DNA of 58,196 bases from Acidobacteriota bacterium (GCA_027307335.1 DAHUXD010000041.1:1-58196); one strand, 5' to 3'. Shown: positions 1 through 9,059, counted from the first letter of the stretch. A program made the numbers and translations. The notes: generated by a model from the letters alone, not told the origin.

Positions 1-1151
1 GCCGCGAACGCCCCGATGATCGTCACCGGCACCGTCGTCGCCGGCACCAGCGTCGCCCGCCAGTCCTGCAGGAACACCACGATCACGACGAGCACTAACA
101 GACCCGCCTCGAACAAGGTGTGGTACACCTCCGTCACCGACTCCCTCACGAACGTCGTCGTGTCGAACGGAACCTCGTAGACCAGGCCCTGCGGGAATCC
201 CGGCGCGAGGCTGGCGAGGAGCTTGCGGACGCCCTTCGCGGTGTCGAGGGCGTTGGCGCCCGGGAGCTGGTAGATCGCGATGCCGCCGGCGGGACGGCCG
301 TCCATGCGGAAGACCTGGCTGTAGCTGCGCGCGCCGAGCTCGACGCGGCCGACGTCGCGGATCCGCGTGATCTGGCCGTTCGCGGCCGTCTTCACGATGA
401 TCTGGTCGAACTGCTTCGGGTCCGAGAGGGCGGCCGGCACGTTCGCCGTCAGCTGGAACTCCTGGCCCGACGGCGTCGGCGGCATGCCGACCTGCCCCGC
501 GGCGACGTACGCGTTCTCCGCCTGAAGGGCGTTGACGACGTCCGTCGGCATGAGCCCGCGCTGGTACATCTGCTGCGGGTCGAGCCAGACGCGCATGCTG
601 TACTCGCCGACGCCGAAGACGACGACGTCGCCGACGCCCGGCAGGCGCGCGAGCTTGTCGGAGAGCTGCAGCGTCGCGAAGTTCGACAGGAAGAGCGCGT
701 CGTAGCGGTTGTCCTTCGAGGAGAGCGTGATGATCTGGAGGGGCGACGTCTCCTTCTTCTTCGTGACGACGCCCTGCTGCTGCACGGCGGCCGGCAGCTG
801 CGCCATGGCGGCCGCGACCCGGTTCTGGACGAGGACCTGCGCGAAGTCGAGGTCGGTGCCGACCTGGAAGGTCACGGTCAGCGTGTAGCGGCCGTCCGAC
901 GTCGAGTTGGACTGCATGTACAGCATCTTCTCGACGCCGTTGACCTGCTGCTCGATGGGCAACGCGACCGTCTCGACGAGCGTCTTCGCGGAGGCGCCGG
1001 GGTAGGTCGTCGTCACCTGGACGGTGGGCGGCGTGATCGGCGGGTACTGCGACACCGGCAGCACGGCCGCCGCCACCGCGCCGAGCAGGATCGTCACGAA
1101 CGCGATGACGTTCGCGAGGACCGGGCGCTCGATGAAGAACTTGGCGAGCAC
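1..1151 (-). CDS. RND efflux pump inner-membrane subunit (AcrB/HAE1 type), 3' part outside window
   Basis: This is the N-terminal 383 residues of a proton-driven RND drug or solvent exporter of the inner membrane; the rest lies beyond position 1. The start is typical of the HAE1 family: KFFIERPVLANVIAF, the first transmembrane helix, then LPVSQYPPITPP at the entrance to the porter domain. The porter region follows, and the visible end enters the second transmembrane helix and the VPVTIIGAF stretch. I chose GTG at 1149-1151 because it begins exactly at the conserved family N-terminus and has a GGAGGGAGAGGGAG purine tract upstream, within a palindromic repeat. It is the third gene of an operon (outer-membrane factor, adaptor, pump). 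Substrate is unknown. Family assignment is secure. Confidence 0.93.
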   Translation of the reverse strand, partial: MLAKFFIERPVLANVIAFVTILLGAVAAAVLPVSQYPPITPPTVQVTTTYPGASAKTLVETVALPIEQQVNGVEKMLYMQSNSTSDGRYTLTVTFQVGTDLDFAQVLVQNRVAAAMAQLPAAVQQQGVVTKKKETSPLQIITLSSKDNRYDALFLSNFATLQLSDKLARLPGVGDVVVFGVGEYSMRVWLDPQQMYQRGLMPTDVVNALQAENAYVAAGQVGMPPTPSGQEFQLTANVPAALSDPKQFDQIIVKTAANGQITRIRDVGRVELGARSYSQVFRMDGRPAGGIAIYQLPGANALDTAKGVRKLLASLAPGFPQGLVYEVPFDTTTFVRESVTEVYHTLFEAGLLVLVVIVVFLQDWRATLVPATTVPVTIIGAFA

Positions 1152-1161
1152 CGGAGTCCTA

Positions 1162-1200
1162 CTCCCTCTCCCTCCGGGAGAGGGCTGGGGTGAGGGGCGT
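1162..1200. repeat. Dispersed intergenic palindrome (CCCTCTCCC/GGGAGAGGG type)
   Basis: Nine-base perfect arms (1164-1172 and 1176-1184) separated by TCC, followed by CTGGGGTGAGGG. From general knowledge this resembles a REP-like intergenic element seen in many high-GC genomes, often mistranslated as PLTPALSRRE-type peptides. It fills the 51-nt gap between the adaptor stop and the pump start, so its GGAGGGAGAGGG may also serve as the pump's ribosome binding site. Only this copy is visible in the window. Confidence 0.7.
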
Positions 1201-1202
1201 GA

Positions 1203-2345
1203 TCATGACGAAGACTTCACCGCCGCCGCCGCCGCCGTCGGCGGAGGCACCGGCGTCGCCTCGGAGGGCGCGACCTTCTCGCCGGCGCGCGCGTTCAGGA
1301 TTCCGTTGACGATCACGCGGTCGTCCTTCTGCAGGCCGCTCCGGATCGCGAAGCCCTTCTCCGTGATCGGGCCGCGCACGATCGAGCGGCGCGCGACGAC
1401 GCCGTCCGAGCCGACGACGTAGACGTAGTCGCCCTGCTGGTCGCTCCCGATCGCGCTGCCGGGAATCACGAGCATCGGCCGCGGGCCGCCCATCGGGAGC
1501 CGGACCCTCGCGAAGAGGCCCGGATAGAGCGTCGTGTCTTCGTTCTTGAAGATCCCTCGCAGCGCAATCGTGCCGGTGGACGTGGACAAGGAGACGTCCG
1601 CGAAGTCGAGGACGCCCACGTGCGGGTATCCCTTTTCGTTCTGGAGTCCCACTTCGACCGGTTCCTTCCCGACGCGCGACCCGACCTCGATGCCGTACTG
1701 CTTCATCAGGTCGCGCAGCCGCAGCGCATCCCGCTCGTTGAGGTTGAAGTTGACGTAGATCGGCTGGAGCTGCTCGAGCGTCGCGAGCAGCGTGGGACCG
1801 TTCGTGCCGACGACGTTGCCGGGATCCACCTGGCGCGCGCCGATGCGGCCGGTGAACGGCGCGGCGACCTTCGTGTAGCCGAGGTTGATCTTCGCGAGCT
1901 CGAGCTGCGCCTTCGCCTGGTCGCGTTGGGAGACCCAGTTCTCGACCGTGGTCCGCGCGGTCGCGTTCTCCTTCATCATCGCTTCCTGGCGGTCGAGCTC
2001 GGCCTGCGCGCGGACCAGAGCCGCTTCGTTCAGCTTGACCTGCTCGACGTAGGGCGGCTGCTCGATGACGAAGAGGACCTGGCCCTCCTTCACGATGTCG
2101 CCGTCCTTGAAGTCGACGGATTCGAGGAAGCCGGGGACGCGGGCCATGAGCTGGACCGTCTTCGACGCGGCCACGGTCCCCGTCAGCTCGGTGTACTCGA
2201 TGACGGGCTCCTCGACCGGGCGGCTCACCGTCACGGCGGGCAGGACCTCCGCGGGCTTCTCCGCGCGATGGCAGCCGGCGGCGAGCGCGAGGGCCGCGGC
2301 GCCGGCGAGCGGCCACCCTCGGGCCGCGAGGAATCGAAACGTCAT
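1203..2345 (-). CDS. RND efflux periplasmic adaptor (MexA/AcrA type) lipoprotein
   Basis: Membrane-fusion protein that links the RND pump to the outer-membrane factor. The 380-residue product starts at ATG 2343-2345 and has a lipoprotein-like leader ending in LALAAGC (Cys25), so it is probably lipid-anchored. In order: a beta-barrel/lipoyl half (TGTVAASKTVQLMARVPG), an alpha-hairpin rich in Q/E/A (about residues 95-150), the second lipoyl half with the usual APFTGRIGARQVDPG motif, a beta-barrel with VNFNLNERDA, and a membrane-proximal domain. Length is normal for the family. The start overlaps the stop of the outer-membrane factor by ATGA, so the two are translationally coupled. The C-terminus is a low-complexity Pro/Ala tail. 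Confidence 0.94.
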   Translation of the reverse strand: MTFRFLAARGWPLAGAAALALAAGCHRAEKPAEVLPAVTVSRPVEEPVIEYTELTGTVAASKTVQLMARVPGFLESVDFKDGDIVKEGQVLFVIEQPPYVEQVKLNEAALVRAQAELDRQEAMMKENATARTTVENWVSQRDQAKAQLELAKINLGYTKVAAPFTGRIGARQVDPGNVVGTNGPTLLATLEQLQPIYVNFNLNERDALRLRDLMKQYGIEVGSRVGKEPVEVGLQNEKGYPHVGVLDFADVSLSTSTGTIALRGIFKNEDTTLYPGLFARVRLPMGGPRPMLVIPGSAIGSDQQGDYVYVVGSDGVVARRSIVRGPITEKGFAIRSGLQKDDRVIVNGILNARAGEKVAPSEATPVPPPTAAAAAVKSSS

Positions 2346-3901
2346 GGTTCCTCCACCGGCGATTGCGCCGGCATGTGCTGCGCCACCTCGAGCATGTGCC
2401 CCCAGTCGGTGCGGCGCGACATCTCGGCCTTGACCTCGTCGGAGACGACGTCGGCGTCGCCGCGGATCTCCCAGCCGCCTCCGAGCGCGCGGTACACGGA
2501 GATCAGCCCGAGCACGACGTTGCCGCGCGTCGACGCGAGCGAGTCCTCGATCGCGAGCTCCGACTGCTCGGACGTGATCACGGTCGTGTAGGTGACCTCG
2601 CCCGCCTTGTACTGGAGGAGCGACAGCTCGGTCGAGCGCGCGGCAGCGCCGGCCGCGGCGTCGAGGTTCGTCTCCGCCTCGCGGGAGGTCTCGAATGCGG
2701 AGAGGCCGTCCTCCACTTCCCTCTGCGCGTTCAAGACGACGTTCTGGTAGTTCAGGACCGCCTCCTGGAACTGCGCGTCCTGGACGCGGACCTGGTTGAC
2801 GAGACGCCCGTAGTTGAAGATCGGGAAGAAAAACGACGCCCCCGCGGACGCGACGCGGCTCTGCCACGTGAAGATGTCGGACAACGACCCGGGACCGAGG
2901 TTGGTGGCGGCGAAGCCGAACGCGCCGTTCAAGGAGAATGCCGGATACATCGACGCGACGGCCACGCCGATCAGGGCCGACTGCGAGGCGGCCGCGTAGC
3001 CGGCCGAGCGGACGTCGGGCCGGCGCCGGAGCAGGTCGCGCGGGATCCCGACGGTCGCCTGCGCCGGCGCCTCGGGAATTCTTCCCTCGCCGGAGAGCCG
3101 CCGGTCGATCGACTCCGGCGTCTCGCCGAGCAGCACGGCGAGCGCGTCCTTCGACTGCCGCAGCGTGTTCTGGAGCGGCGGGATCTGCGCCTGCGTCTGG
3201 CCGACGAGCGTCAACGCCTGCTTGACGTCGAGCTCGCTGACCTCGCCGTACTTGAACTGGACCTGCGCGACCCGCAGGCTCTCCTTCTGCGTCTCCAGGT
3301 TCTTCCGCGCGACCCGGATGCGCTCCTCGGCGGTGCGGAGGTTGACGTAGTTCGATGCGGTGTCGGAGATGACCGTCACGAGCGCGTCGTCGTAGGAAGC
3401 GATCGTGCCGAGGTACGTCGCCCGGTCGGACTCGATGCCGCGGCGGATCTTGCCCCAGACGTCGATCTCCCAGCTCAGCGTGAAACCGAGGTTGTCGGTG
3501 GCGACGTTCAACGTCGTCGGGCGGTTCGTCTGGTTCCAGTCGATCGAGCCCGCGGCGCCCTGCGTCTGCGGAAAGAGGTTGCCGATCGACTTGCTCAACT
3601 GGGCGCGGGCCTGGAGCACGCGGACCCCGGCGAGCTGCAGCGTCAGGTTGTTCTGGTACGCCGCCTCGACGAGGCCGTCGAGGACCGGGTCGTTGAGCGT
3701 CCGCCACCAGTAGGCGTCGGCGGCGTTGAGCGGCTTCGGACTCGCGGCCGGGCTCGTCCGGTACTGCGGCGCGACGTCGCTCTTCGGCGTCGCGTAGTTC
3801 GGGCCGACGAGGCAGCCGGGCAGGACGGCGGCGGTCGCAGCGAGGGCCGCCGGAGCGATCCAGCGCTTCCGCACGACTTGCCCGCGCCCGCGAAACCGCA
3901 T
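2342..3901 (-). CDS. Outer-membrane efflux factor (OprM/NodT family) lipoprotein
   Basis: TolC-like outer-membrane channel of a tripartite RND system. The 519-residue protein has a signal peptide with lipobox LPGC (Cys30) followed by LVGPNYATP, the signature start of NodT/OprM lipoproteins. Two outer-membrane efflux repeats follow, each with long coiled-coil helices (for example VRVLQARAQLSKSIGNLFPQ and ARKNLETQKESLRVAQVQ) and the conserved FKYGEVSELDV and RRRPDVRSA motifs. It is the first gene of the operon; its stop overlaps the adaptor start. A start at an internal codon just before RKRWIAP is possible and would shorten the leader. Only 52 nt separate it from the upstream PHP-domain gene, which is on the same strand, so read-through from there cannot be excluded. 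Confidence 0.94.
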   Translation of the reverse strand: MRFRGRGQVVRKRWIAPAALAATAAVLPGCLVGPNYATPKSDVAPQYRTSPAASPKPLNAADAYWWRTLNDPVLDGLVEAAYQNNLTLQLAGVRVLQARAQLSKSIGNLFPQTQGAAGSIDWNQTNRPTTLNVATDNLGFTLSWEIDVWGKIRRGIESDRATYLGTIASYDDALVTVISDTASNYVNLRTAEERIRVARKNLETQKESLRVAQVQFKYGEVSELDVKQALTLVGQTQAQIPPLQNTLRQSKDALAVLLGETPESIDRRLSGEGRIPEAPAQATVGIPRDLLRRRPDVRSAGYAAASQSALIGVAVASMYPAFSLNGAFGFAATNLGPGSLSDIFTWQSRVASAGASFFFPIFNYGRLVNQVRVQDAQFQEAVLNYQNVVLNAQREVEDGLSAFETSREAETNLDAAAGAAARSTELSLLQYKAGEVTYTTVITSEQSELAIEDSLASTRGNVVLGLISVYRALGGGWEIRGDADVVSDEVKAEMSRRTDWGHMLEVAQHMPAQSPVEEP

Positions 3902-3953
3902 GATCCTCCGGCGGAGAAAAGCTGCCGAAGTGTATATCCGCGGCGGGGCTTCC

Positions 3954-6521
3954 TCAGCGCGAAGCCTCGGCCTCGCGGCGGACGAAGACCGCCCTCGCCT
4001 CGTCGAGCCGCGCGAGCACCTCGGCCTTCTCCCTCGCGTCGTTCCAGCCGCCGTGCGCCGCCGCGGCGGCGCGGACGCGGTCGATCCACGCCTCGAAGTA
4101 GCGGGCGGCCGCGGCGCTCCGCACCGGCTTCCCGGCGACCGTGACGTAGATCGGGCTCGTCGTCGCGTACGGATAGATGTCGAGCACCGGCTCGGCCGCC
4201 GCGCTCGCCCACGCGCGGAGGACCAGCCAGCCGGACTCCTGAATGGGCAAGGGCACGCTCGCGTCCGCGCGCGTGCCGCCGTCGGTCACGGGAATCGAAG
4301 CGAGCACCGCGCCGCCCTTGCCGACGATCTCGAGCTTCTCCACCGGCACGATCGAGCGCATCCGCACGCGGGCGGAGAGATCCCGGCCGCCCGCCTTCAG
4401 CACGATGTCGTCGCCGGGGTCTCGTCCGTCGACGGAGAAGCCGAGGACCGGGCCGTTCGTCGCGAACGTGCGACCGGCCTTCACCGCGGCGAGGAAGAGC
4501 CGATAATCGAGCGACGCCCCGGCGCGCGCGAACACGCGATTCATCCCGACCGGCCCGCGGAGCGAGGCGTAGTTCGCCATCGCGTCGGTGCCGGATCCCG
4601 TCGGCAGCCGGAAGCCGCAGTCGAGCAGGCGATACCAGACCTCCGCCGTCGTGCGGTGATCGCTGAAGCCGACGACCTCGATGTAGTCCGCCTTGCCGAG
4701 CGCGACGTCGATCGGAAGGCCGTTCGTCAGCGGGTCGGGGGCGGCGGGATCGGGAACCGGCGGATCGAAGGGATGCACGTAGCCGGAGATCCCGCCCTGC
4801 GCGTGGGCGAGGTCCATGATCGCCGCGTTGTCGGGAAAGAGGCTCGCCGCGGCCGTCTCGGCGTATCCCGCGTAATCCGGGAGCATCAGGAATTCCTTCA
4901 GGCCGAGCTGGCCGGTGTGGCCCCACCAGCTCGTGTGGAACTCCTGGTCGTGCTTGATGAGCGTCGTCGCGGTCGACACGGGGTCGAGGGCGGGCGCGAA
5001 GAGCGCGACGTCCGGGATCCGCTGTTCCTTGTTGACGATCAGGTCCTCGACGACGTGCAGGTCCTCGGCCTCGGCCTGCGCCCGCAGACGCGCCGGGTCG
5101 TTGCGGTAGTGACCGCCGTAGTTCATGTGGACGTGGAGGTCCCCACTCCACCAGCCCCTCGCGGTCAGGTCGTCCATCCGCGTGAGCACGAGCCGCTTCT
5201 CGGCCGACGCGTTCGCCGCCACGGTCGCGGTCGCGACGACGGGGCCGTACTCGAGACCGTGCGTCGCGAGGATGCGGTACTCGCCGGCCGGCAGTGTGAG
5301 CGACGCCGCGCCGCGAGCGTGGAAGTAGGTCATCTCGAAGGGCCGGATCTTCCGATCGAAGCCGTCGTCGGCGTGGCGCCACGCGTCGTCCGGAGACCAG
5401 CCGCGGCCGTCGGCGCCAGTCACCGAGAGGCGAACCGGCAGCGGCGCGCCCGACGCGTCGACGGCCTCGAGCCGCAGCGTTCCCGTCGCGTGCAGGTAGC
5501 GCCGCTTCTCGGGCACGACCGCCGCGACGCGCCCCCCCGGCACATCGACGACGCGCAGCCCCACGTCCCCCGCCTCGTTGGTCGTGAAAGCGATCCGCCG
5601 GCCGTCGCGGGACCAGCGCGGCCGCGTGTGGTCGCACTCGCAGTACGTCAGCTCGAAGGGATGGCCTCCGCTCGCCGTCGTCAGCCAGAGCTGGTTGCGC
5701 TGACGTCCGAGGTACGAGCTGTAGACGACGCGCTTTCCGTCGGGCGCCCAGTCCGGGTGCGCCTTCCAGTTGGTCTCCTCTTCGCGCACGAGGCTCATCG
5801 GCGCGCCCGGGCGCGGCTCCATGCGCCAGATCCCGCCCGTGCCCCAGACCTGGCCGCGGTTCGAGACGAGCAGGAGATCCTTCCCGTCCGGCGACCAGGC
5901 GGGTGAGATGTACAGGTCGAACTTTGAGTAGTAGTAGCGAGGAAGTCGGCTGTCGCGGTCCTCGGTCACGCGCACGGGAGCGCCCGCCGCGGCGCCGTCG
6001 CGAACGTCCACGACGAAGACGTGAAACCGGCCCTGGAAGGCCGTCGAGACGTACGCGACACGCGCCCCGTCCGGCGACCAGCGCGCGTCGAGGTTGACGG
6101 CTCCGTTCGCGACGAGCGCGTGCGACGCGCCGGACGCGAGATCGAGGACGCGCAGCTCGAGCGCGTCGCCCCGGTAGGACGTGTAGAGGATGCGCTTCCC
6201 GTCCGGGGACCAGTCGGGCTCCGAGTCGTAGCCCGGCCCGTCCGTCAGCTGCACGGCCTCGCGCGCGCCGATCTTCTGCCTCCAGAGCGTTCCCTGCATC
6301 GCGTACACGAGCTCCGTCCCGTCCGGCGACCAGGACGGCGTACCGGGGCCGCTCGTGGCCTGCGGCAGGTACATCTCCCGGTAGTAGTAGGAGTGCGGCT
6401 CGTCGATCTGCTTGAGCACAGGCTCGCGCTCGGCCTGGGCGGCCCCGGAGATGAAGGCCGTCGCGATGAAGAGGACGAAGACGAGGATCCGCCCGCTCGG
6501 ACGTCGAGACGCTGAATTCAT
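3954..6521 (-). CDS. Secreted TolB-type propeller fused to CehA/McbA-like PHP metallohydrolase
   Basis: An 855-residue exported protein with signal peptide ILVFVLFIATAFISGAAQA. The N-terminal third carries repeated PD40/TolB blades, visible as SWSPDGTELVYAM, DWSPDGKRILYTS, RWSPDGARVAYVS and AWSPDGKDLLLVS. The C-terminal part is a PHP-superfamily metal-dependent domain: GDLHVHMN at about residues 459-467, then NKEQR, HDQEFHTSWWGH, YVHPFD near 580 and GFSDH near 615, which supply the expected metal-binding His/Asp residues. CehA-type members hydrolyse esters or phosphoesters, and the true substrate here is unknown. The propeller probably recognises a surface polymer or partner. It lies upstream of the RND operon on the same strand and diverges from the methyltransferase gene 53 nt away. 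Confidence 0.85.
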   Translation of the reverse strand: MNSASRRPSGRILVFVLFIATAFISGAAQAEREPVLKQIDEPHSYYYREMYLPQATSGPGTPSWSPDGTELVYAMQGTLWRQKIGAREAVQLTDGPGYDSEPDWSPDGKRILYTSYRGDALELRVLDLASGASHALVANGAVNLDARWSPDGARVAYVSTAFQGRFHVFVVDVRDGAAAGAPVRVTEDRDSRLPRYYYSKFDLYISPAWSPDGKDLLLVSNRGQVWGTGGIWRMEPRPGAPMSLVREEETNWKAHPDWAPDGKRVVYSSYLGRQRNQLWLTTASGGHPFELTYCECDHTRPRWSRDGRRIAFTTNEAGDVGLRVVDVPGGRVAAVVPEKRRYLHATGTLRLEAVDASGAPLPVRLSVTGADGRGWSPDDAWRHADDGFDRKIRPFEMTYFHARGAASLTLPAGEYRILATHGLEYGPVVATATVAANASAEKRLVLTRMDDLTARGWWSGDLHVHMNYGGHYRNDPARLRAQAEAEDLHVVEDLIVNKEQRIPDVALFAPALDPVSTATTLIKHDQEFHTSWWGHTGQLGLKEFLMLPDYAGYAETAAASLFPDNAAIMDLAHAQGGISGYVHPFDPPVPDPAAPDPLTNGLPIDVALGKADYIEVVGFSDHRTTAEVWYRLLDCGFRLPTGSGTDAMANYASLRGPVGMNRVFARAGASLDYRLFLAAVKAGRTFATNGPVLGFSVDGRDPGDDIVLKAGGRDLSARVRMRSIVPVEKLEIVGKGGAVLASIPVTDGGTRADASVPLPIQESGWLVLRAWASAAAEPVLDIYPYATTSPIYVTVAGKPVRSAAAARYFEAWIDRVRAAAAAHGGWNDAREKAEVLARLDEARAVFVRREAEASR

Positions 6522-6574
6522 GGGGGCATCGTAGCCGACTCGACCCGAGCGGGACGGTTAGTATCGCGCCCACG

Positions 6575-7531
6575 ATGACGCCGTCTCTCGTCGAGCTCGT
6601 CTGCCATCGGTGCCAGAATCGGCTCGCTCGTCGGAATGACGCGCTCGAGTGCCCGCGCTGCGCGAGCACCTATCCCGTCGACGACGGCATCGTGGACTTC
6701 TCGGAGGGTCGGTACTACGACGACTTTCCCGGCCCGGAGGTTCTCTCCGCGGCAAACCTGGCGGGCCTCGCCAACGAGAAGGAAGCGGCCCGAATCGAGG
6801 ACTACTATCTCCCCAGGCTCGAGGCCATCGCGGAGCGGCTCGGGACTCCAGGATGCCGCATGCGTGTCCTCGACTCCGGATGCGGCAACGGCGAGGCCGT
6901 CGCGGTCCTCGTCGGGCGCGGCCTCGACGCGTGGGGCCATGACCTCTCGGCGCTGCGCAAGTGGCAGTGGCGCGAGAGCCCGGTCCGCGATCGCCTCGTC
7001 GTCGCGGACGGCGTGTCGCTGCCATTCCCGGCCGGCTCGTTCGACGCCGTGCTCGCTTCCGGCGTTCTCGAGCACATTGGAGTCGAGGAACACGGCGGAG
7101 AAACCTATTCCGTCCGACCGCTTCCGGACCGCGACGCGTCGCGCCGCCGCTTCATCGCCGAGCTCGCGCGCGTGCTCTCTCCGGGGGGCAGCCTCTTCCT
7201 CGACTTTCCGAACGGCGCATTCCCGTTCGACTTCTGGCACGGAACGACGCCCGGCGGGGCGCGGTATCACTCGCCGCGCGAAGGGTTCTTGCCGCGCTTC
7301 GAAGAGGTGCGATCGCTGTGCCGGTCGATCGACGAGCGGCTGAACGTCGAGGCGCGAAGCCCCAGGGGTCGTCTCCGCTTTCGCCAGGTCTCCGCCCACT
7401 GGTACGGCCGAGCCTTCCGGGCGCCGATGATGGCGCTGCAGCGGCTCATGTCGACGCGAGTGTTCAGCTTCCTCGCCGGCTCGCCGCTGAACCCGTATCT
7501 GGTGCTGGAGGTTCGCCGACGACCGTCGTGA
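6575..7531 (+). CDS. Class I SAM methyltransferase with N-terminal zinc ribbon
   Basis: A 318-residue protein. Residues 10-29 form a Trm112/YcaR-like zinc ribbon (Cys10, Cys13, Cys26, Cys29), followed by a Rossmann methyltransferase core: motif I VLDSGCGNGEAVAVL, an acidic residue in WGHDLS, then VVADGVSLPFPAGSFD and a post-motif VLSPGGSLFLDFPNG. This architecture is common in methyltransferases found with glycan or lipid pathways, but the substrate cannot be read from sequence. No good Shine-Dalgarno is visible before ATG 6575; a TAGTAT box at 6559-6564 suggests a very short leader. The 3' end overlaps the opposing dioxygenase gene by 68 nt. The context gives no clear pathway. Confidence 0.86.
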   Translation: MTPSLVELVCHRCQNRLARRNDALECPRCASTYPVDDGIVDFSEGRYYDDFPGPEVLSAANLAGLANEKEAARIEDYYLPRLEAIAERLGTPGCRMRVLDSGCGNGEAVAVLVGRGLDAWGHDLSALRKWQWRESPVRDRLVVADGVSLPFPAGSFDAVLASGVLEHIGVEEHGGETYSVRPLPDRDASRRRFIAELARVLSPGGSLFLDFPNGAFPFDFWHGTTPGGARYHSPREGFLPRFEEVRSLCRSIDERLNVEARSPRGRLRFRQVSAHWYGRAFRAPMMALQRLMSTRVFSFLAGSPLNPYLVLEVRRRPS

Positions 7532-8357
7532 GCCTTCGAAACGACGGCGCCGGAAAGTCCCGCGCGGTGTAGAGGAACTGGACCGCGAGCCGGCGGCCGC
7601 GGCTCTTCGGCGGAAGCGCCCGATGGAAACAGAAGGGGTCCTCGGCGATGACCGTGCCCGCCGGACCCCGGATCGTCACGATCCGATCCGCACCATAGGC
7701 GGCAACCACTTCCGCGCCCGAACGATGGCGCGTGGGCCGGATCTGATCGCGCCAGTGGCGGCGGCGGTGACTTCCCCGGACGCAACAGTGAGAGCCGGCG
7801 TCGCCGACGACGTCGGTCAGGAAGCAGAGGAAGGCGACGGCCGCGTAGTCGTAGAGGTCGTAATGGAATCGCGTGCCGCTCGACAGAGGCTCCGCGGCGC
7901 CCGCGGCGTCGAGCCACCAGACCCGGCAGCCCGCATAACCGGGCCGGTGCCCGAGGTAGCGGCCGGCGATCTCGAGCAGCGCGGCGTCGGCGCCGAATGC
8001 ATCGATCTCCGAGTCGGCCGCCGATTCGGCGTCCTGGTACGGCCGCGACATGGCGACGCGGGAAGCCGCGGCGACGAGCCGATCGGTGATCGAGGCCGGC
8101 AGGCGCATCGTCGCGTCGACGCCGTCCTCGCGGAGGCGCTCCACCACGCCGCCGATGGAGACGTGTTCGAACATCGAAGAAGCCCCGGTCACGACGAAAT
8201 GGCGGCGCCGGCCCAACCATCGCGACAAGCGTCTGATCACCACGACGCGGCCGAACACGTACATGACGAGCCAGCGGAGCGCCGCTCGCAACCCGACGCC
8301 TCCATGCGCGCGGAGAGCGGTTCTCGGGTACCCGCCGGGGAGACGCATGCCTGCCAT
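7464..8357 (-). CDS. Phytanoyl-CoA dioxygenase (PhyH)-like Fe(II)/2-oxoglutarate oxygenase
   Basis: A 297-residue protein whose C-terminal half fits the PhyH jelly-roll fold. The iron-binding HxD is in RFHYDLYD (His165, Asp167), the distal His is in CFHRALPP (His245) and a 2-oxoglutarate-binding Arg follows in GRRLAVQF (Arg255/256). SHCCVRGSH resembles the family's core strand with GSH. The N-terminal 60 residues are basic and partly hydrophobic (ALRWLVMYVFGRVVVI) and may contact the membrane; they could also be over-extended. Substrate unknown. The last 68 nt overlap the end of the convergent methyltransferase gene, so the two transcripts are complementary there. Assignment rests on motif spacing. 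Confidence 0.72.
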   Translation of the reverse strand: MAGMRLPGGYPRTALRAHGGVGLRAALRWLVMYVFGRVVVIRRLSRWLGRRRHFVVTGASSMFEHVSIGGVVERLREDGVDATMRLPASITDRLVAAASRVAMSRPYQDAESAADSEIDAFGADAALLEIAGRYLGHRPGYAGCRVWWLDAAGAAEPLSSGTRFHYDLYDYAAVAFLCFLTDVVGDAGSHCCVRGSHRRRHWRDQIRPTRHRSGAEVVAAYGADRIVTIRGPAGTVIAEDPFCFHRALPPKSRGRRLAVQFLYTARDFPAPSFRRLTTVVGEPPAPDTGSAASRRGS

Positions 8358-8654
8358 GATCTACGAACCCGGCGAGGAACTCGTCGCCTTCGCCGCGGCG
8401 GTCGGTCAGCGCGGGCTGCCGGGTGTGGAACGCGTCCCGTTTCATCGAATGGTGCTCTCTATCTCGCGAGTCGCCCCGGATGGAGGCATGAGACCGCCGG
8501 CGCTTCGTCTGTCCCGACCCGGAGGAATCCCCGGGCATACGATGCCTTCCATCGCAAGCGGAGCGAGCCCCCTGCTCCCCCGGGAAGCAGGAAACGTGCC
8601 GGGGCGGGCACCCGCCTTGCAGGGTCGATGAGGCGTCTTTCGGAGGAGCAAATC
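8358..8654. other. Intergenic gap, no gene recognised
   Basis: About 300 nt between the divergent PhyH-like gene and the small membrane-protein gene. Reading frames here show no family resemblance. It must hold promoters for both neighbours, but I cannot identify -35/-10 boxes with confidence. A 6-nt inverted repeat (8571-8576 with 8586-8591, extendable with one mismatch) lies about 65 nt before the plus-strand start. Confidence 0.5.
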
Positions 8655-9059
8655 GTGAGAATTCTGGACGCCCGAATCCACCTGATGCTGGACATCCTGT
8701 TCGCGCTCGCCTTCGCCCTCGGGCCGCTCCTGCTCGGCCTGGGCGGCAGTCCGGCCATCATCAGCTTTCTCGTCGCCGTGGCGTTCCTGGTGCTCGCCGC
8801 GACGACCTGGGGGCGGCTGCGGTCGGCGCCGGGGTCGGTCCCGATCGCGCACGGTCTGGTCGAGCTGGTCCTCGTCGTCCTGCTCGCGTTCATGCCGCGC
8901 CTGGATGGGTACGGCCCGGGGTCGCCCGCGCGCCAGTACTACTGGACGATGGCGGCCGCCCTCGCGGTCGTGTGGCTCCTGACCGACTACCGCGACGCGC
9001 GCGCCGCGCGCGTCGACGCGGCCGGCGAGCTGCCGGGCGCCCGCGCGTCGCGAGGCTGA
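8655..9059 (+). CDS. Small four-helix membrane protein (SPW-repeat-like), hypothetical
   Basis: A 134-residue integral membrane protein of unknown function. Four hydrophobic segments are visible: ILFALAFALGPLLLGLGG, AIISFLVAVAFLVLAATTW, IAHGLVELVLVVLLAFM and WTMAAALAVVWLLTDY, with a polar Ala/Arg C-terminal tail. The layout resembles SPW-repeat and related small membrane proteins. I chose GTG 8655 because a perfect GGAGG (8642-8646) lies eight nt upstream; an in-frame ATG at 8628 has no such site. It is followed at 133 nt by the acyltransferase gene on the same strand, but an operon is uncertain. Confidence 0.68.
   Translation: MRILDARIHLMLDILFALAFALGPLLLGLGGSPAIISFLVAVAFLVLAATTWGRLRSAPGSVPIAHGLVELVLVVLLAFMPRLDGYGPGSPARQYYWTMAAALAVVWLLTDYRDARAARVDAAGELPGARASRG

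Noticed and set aside
1159-2316. Long minus-strand frame over the adaptor gene
   Set aside because: It is out of frame with the real adaptor and its end (PLTPALSRRE) comes from the intergenic palindrome. Arg-rich content is typical of a shadow frame in high-GC DNA.
2363-4144. Long plus-strand Arg/Val/Leu-rich frames opposite the RND operon, and similar ones opposite nearly every gene
   Set aside because: Long open frames on the complement are expected at this GC content. None shows domain motifs, and all lie under well-supported genes.
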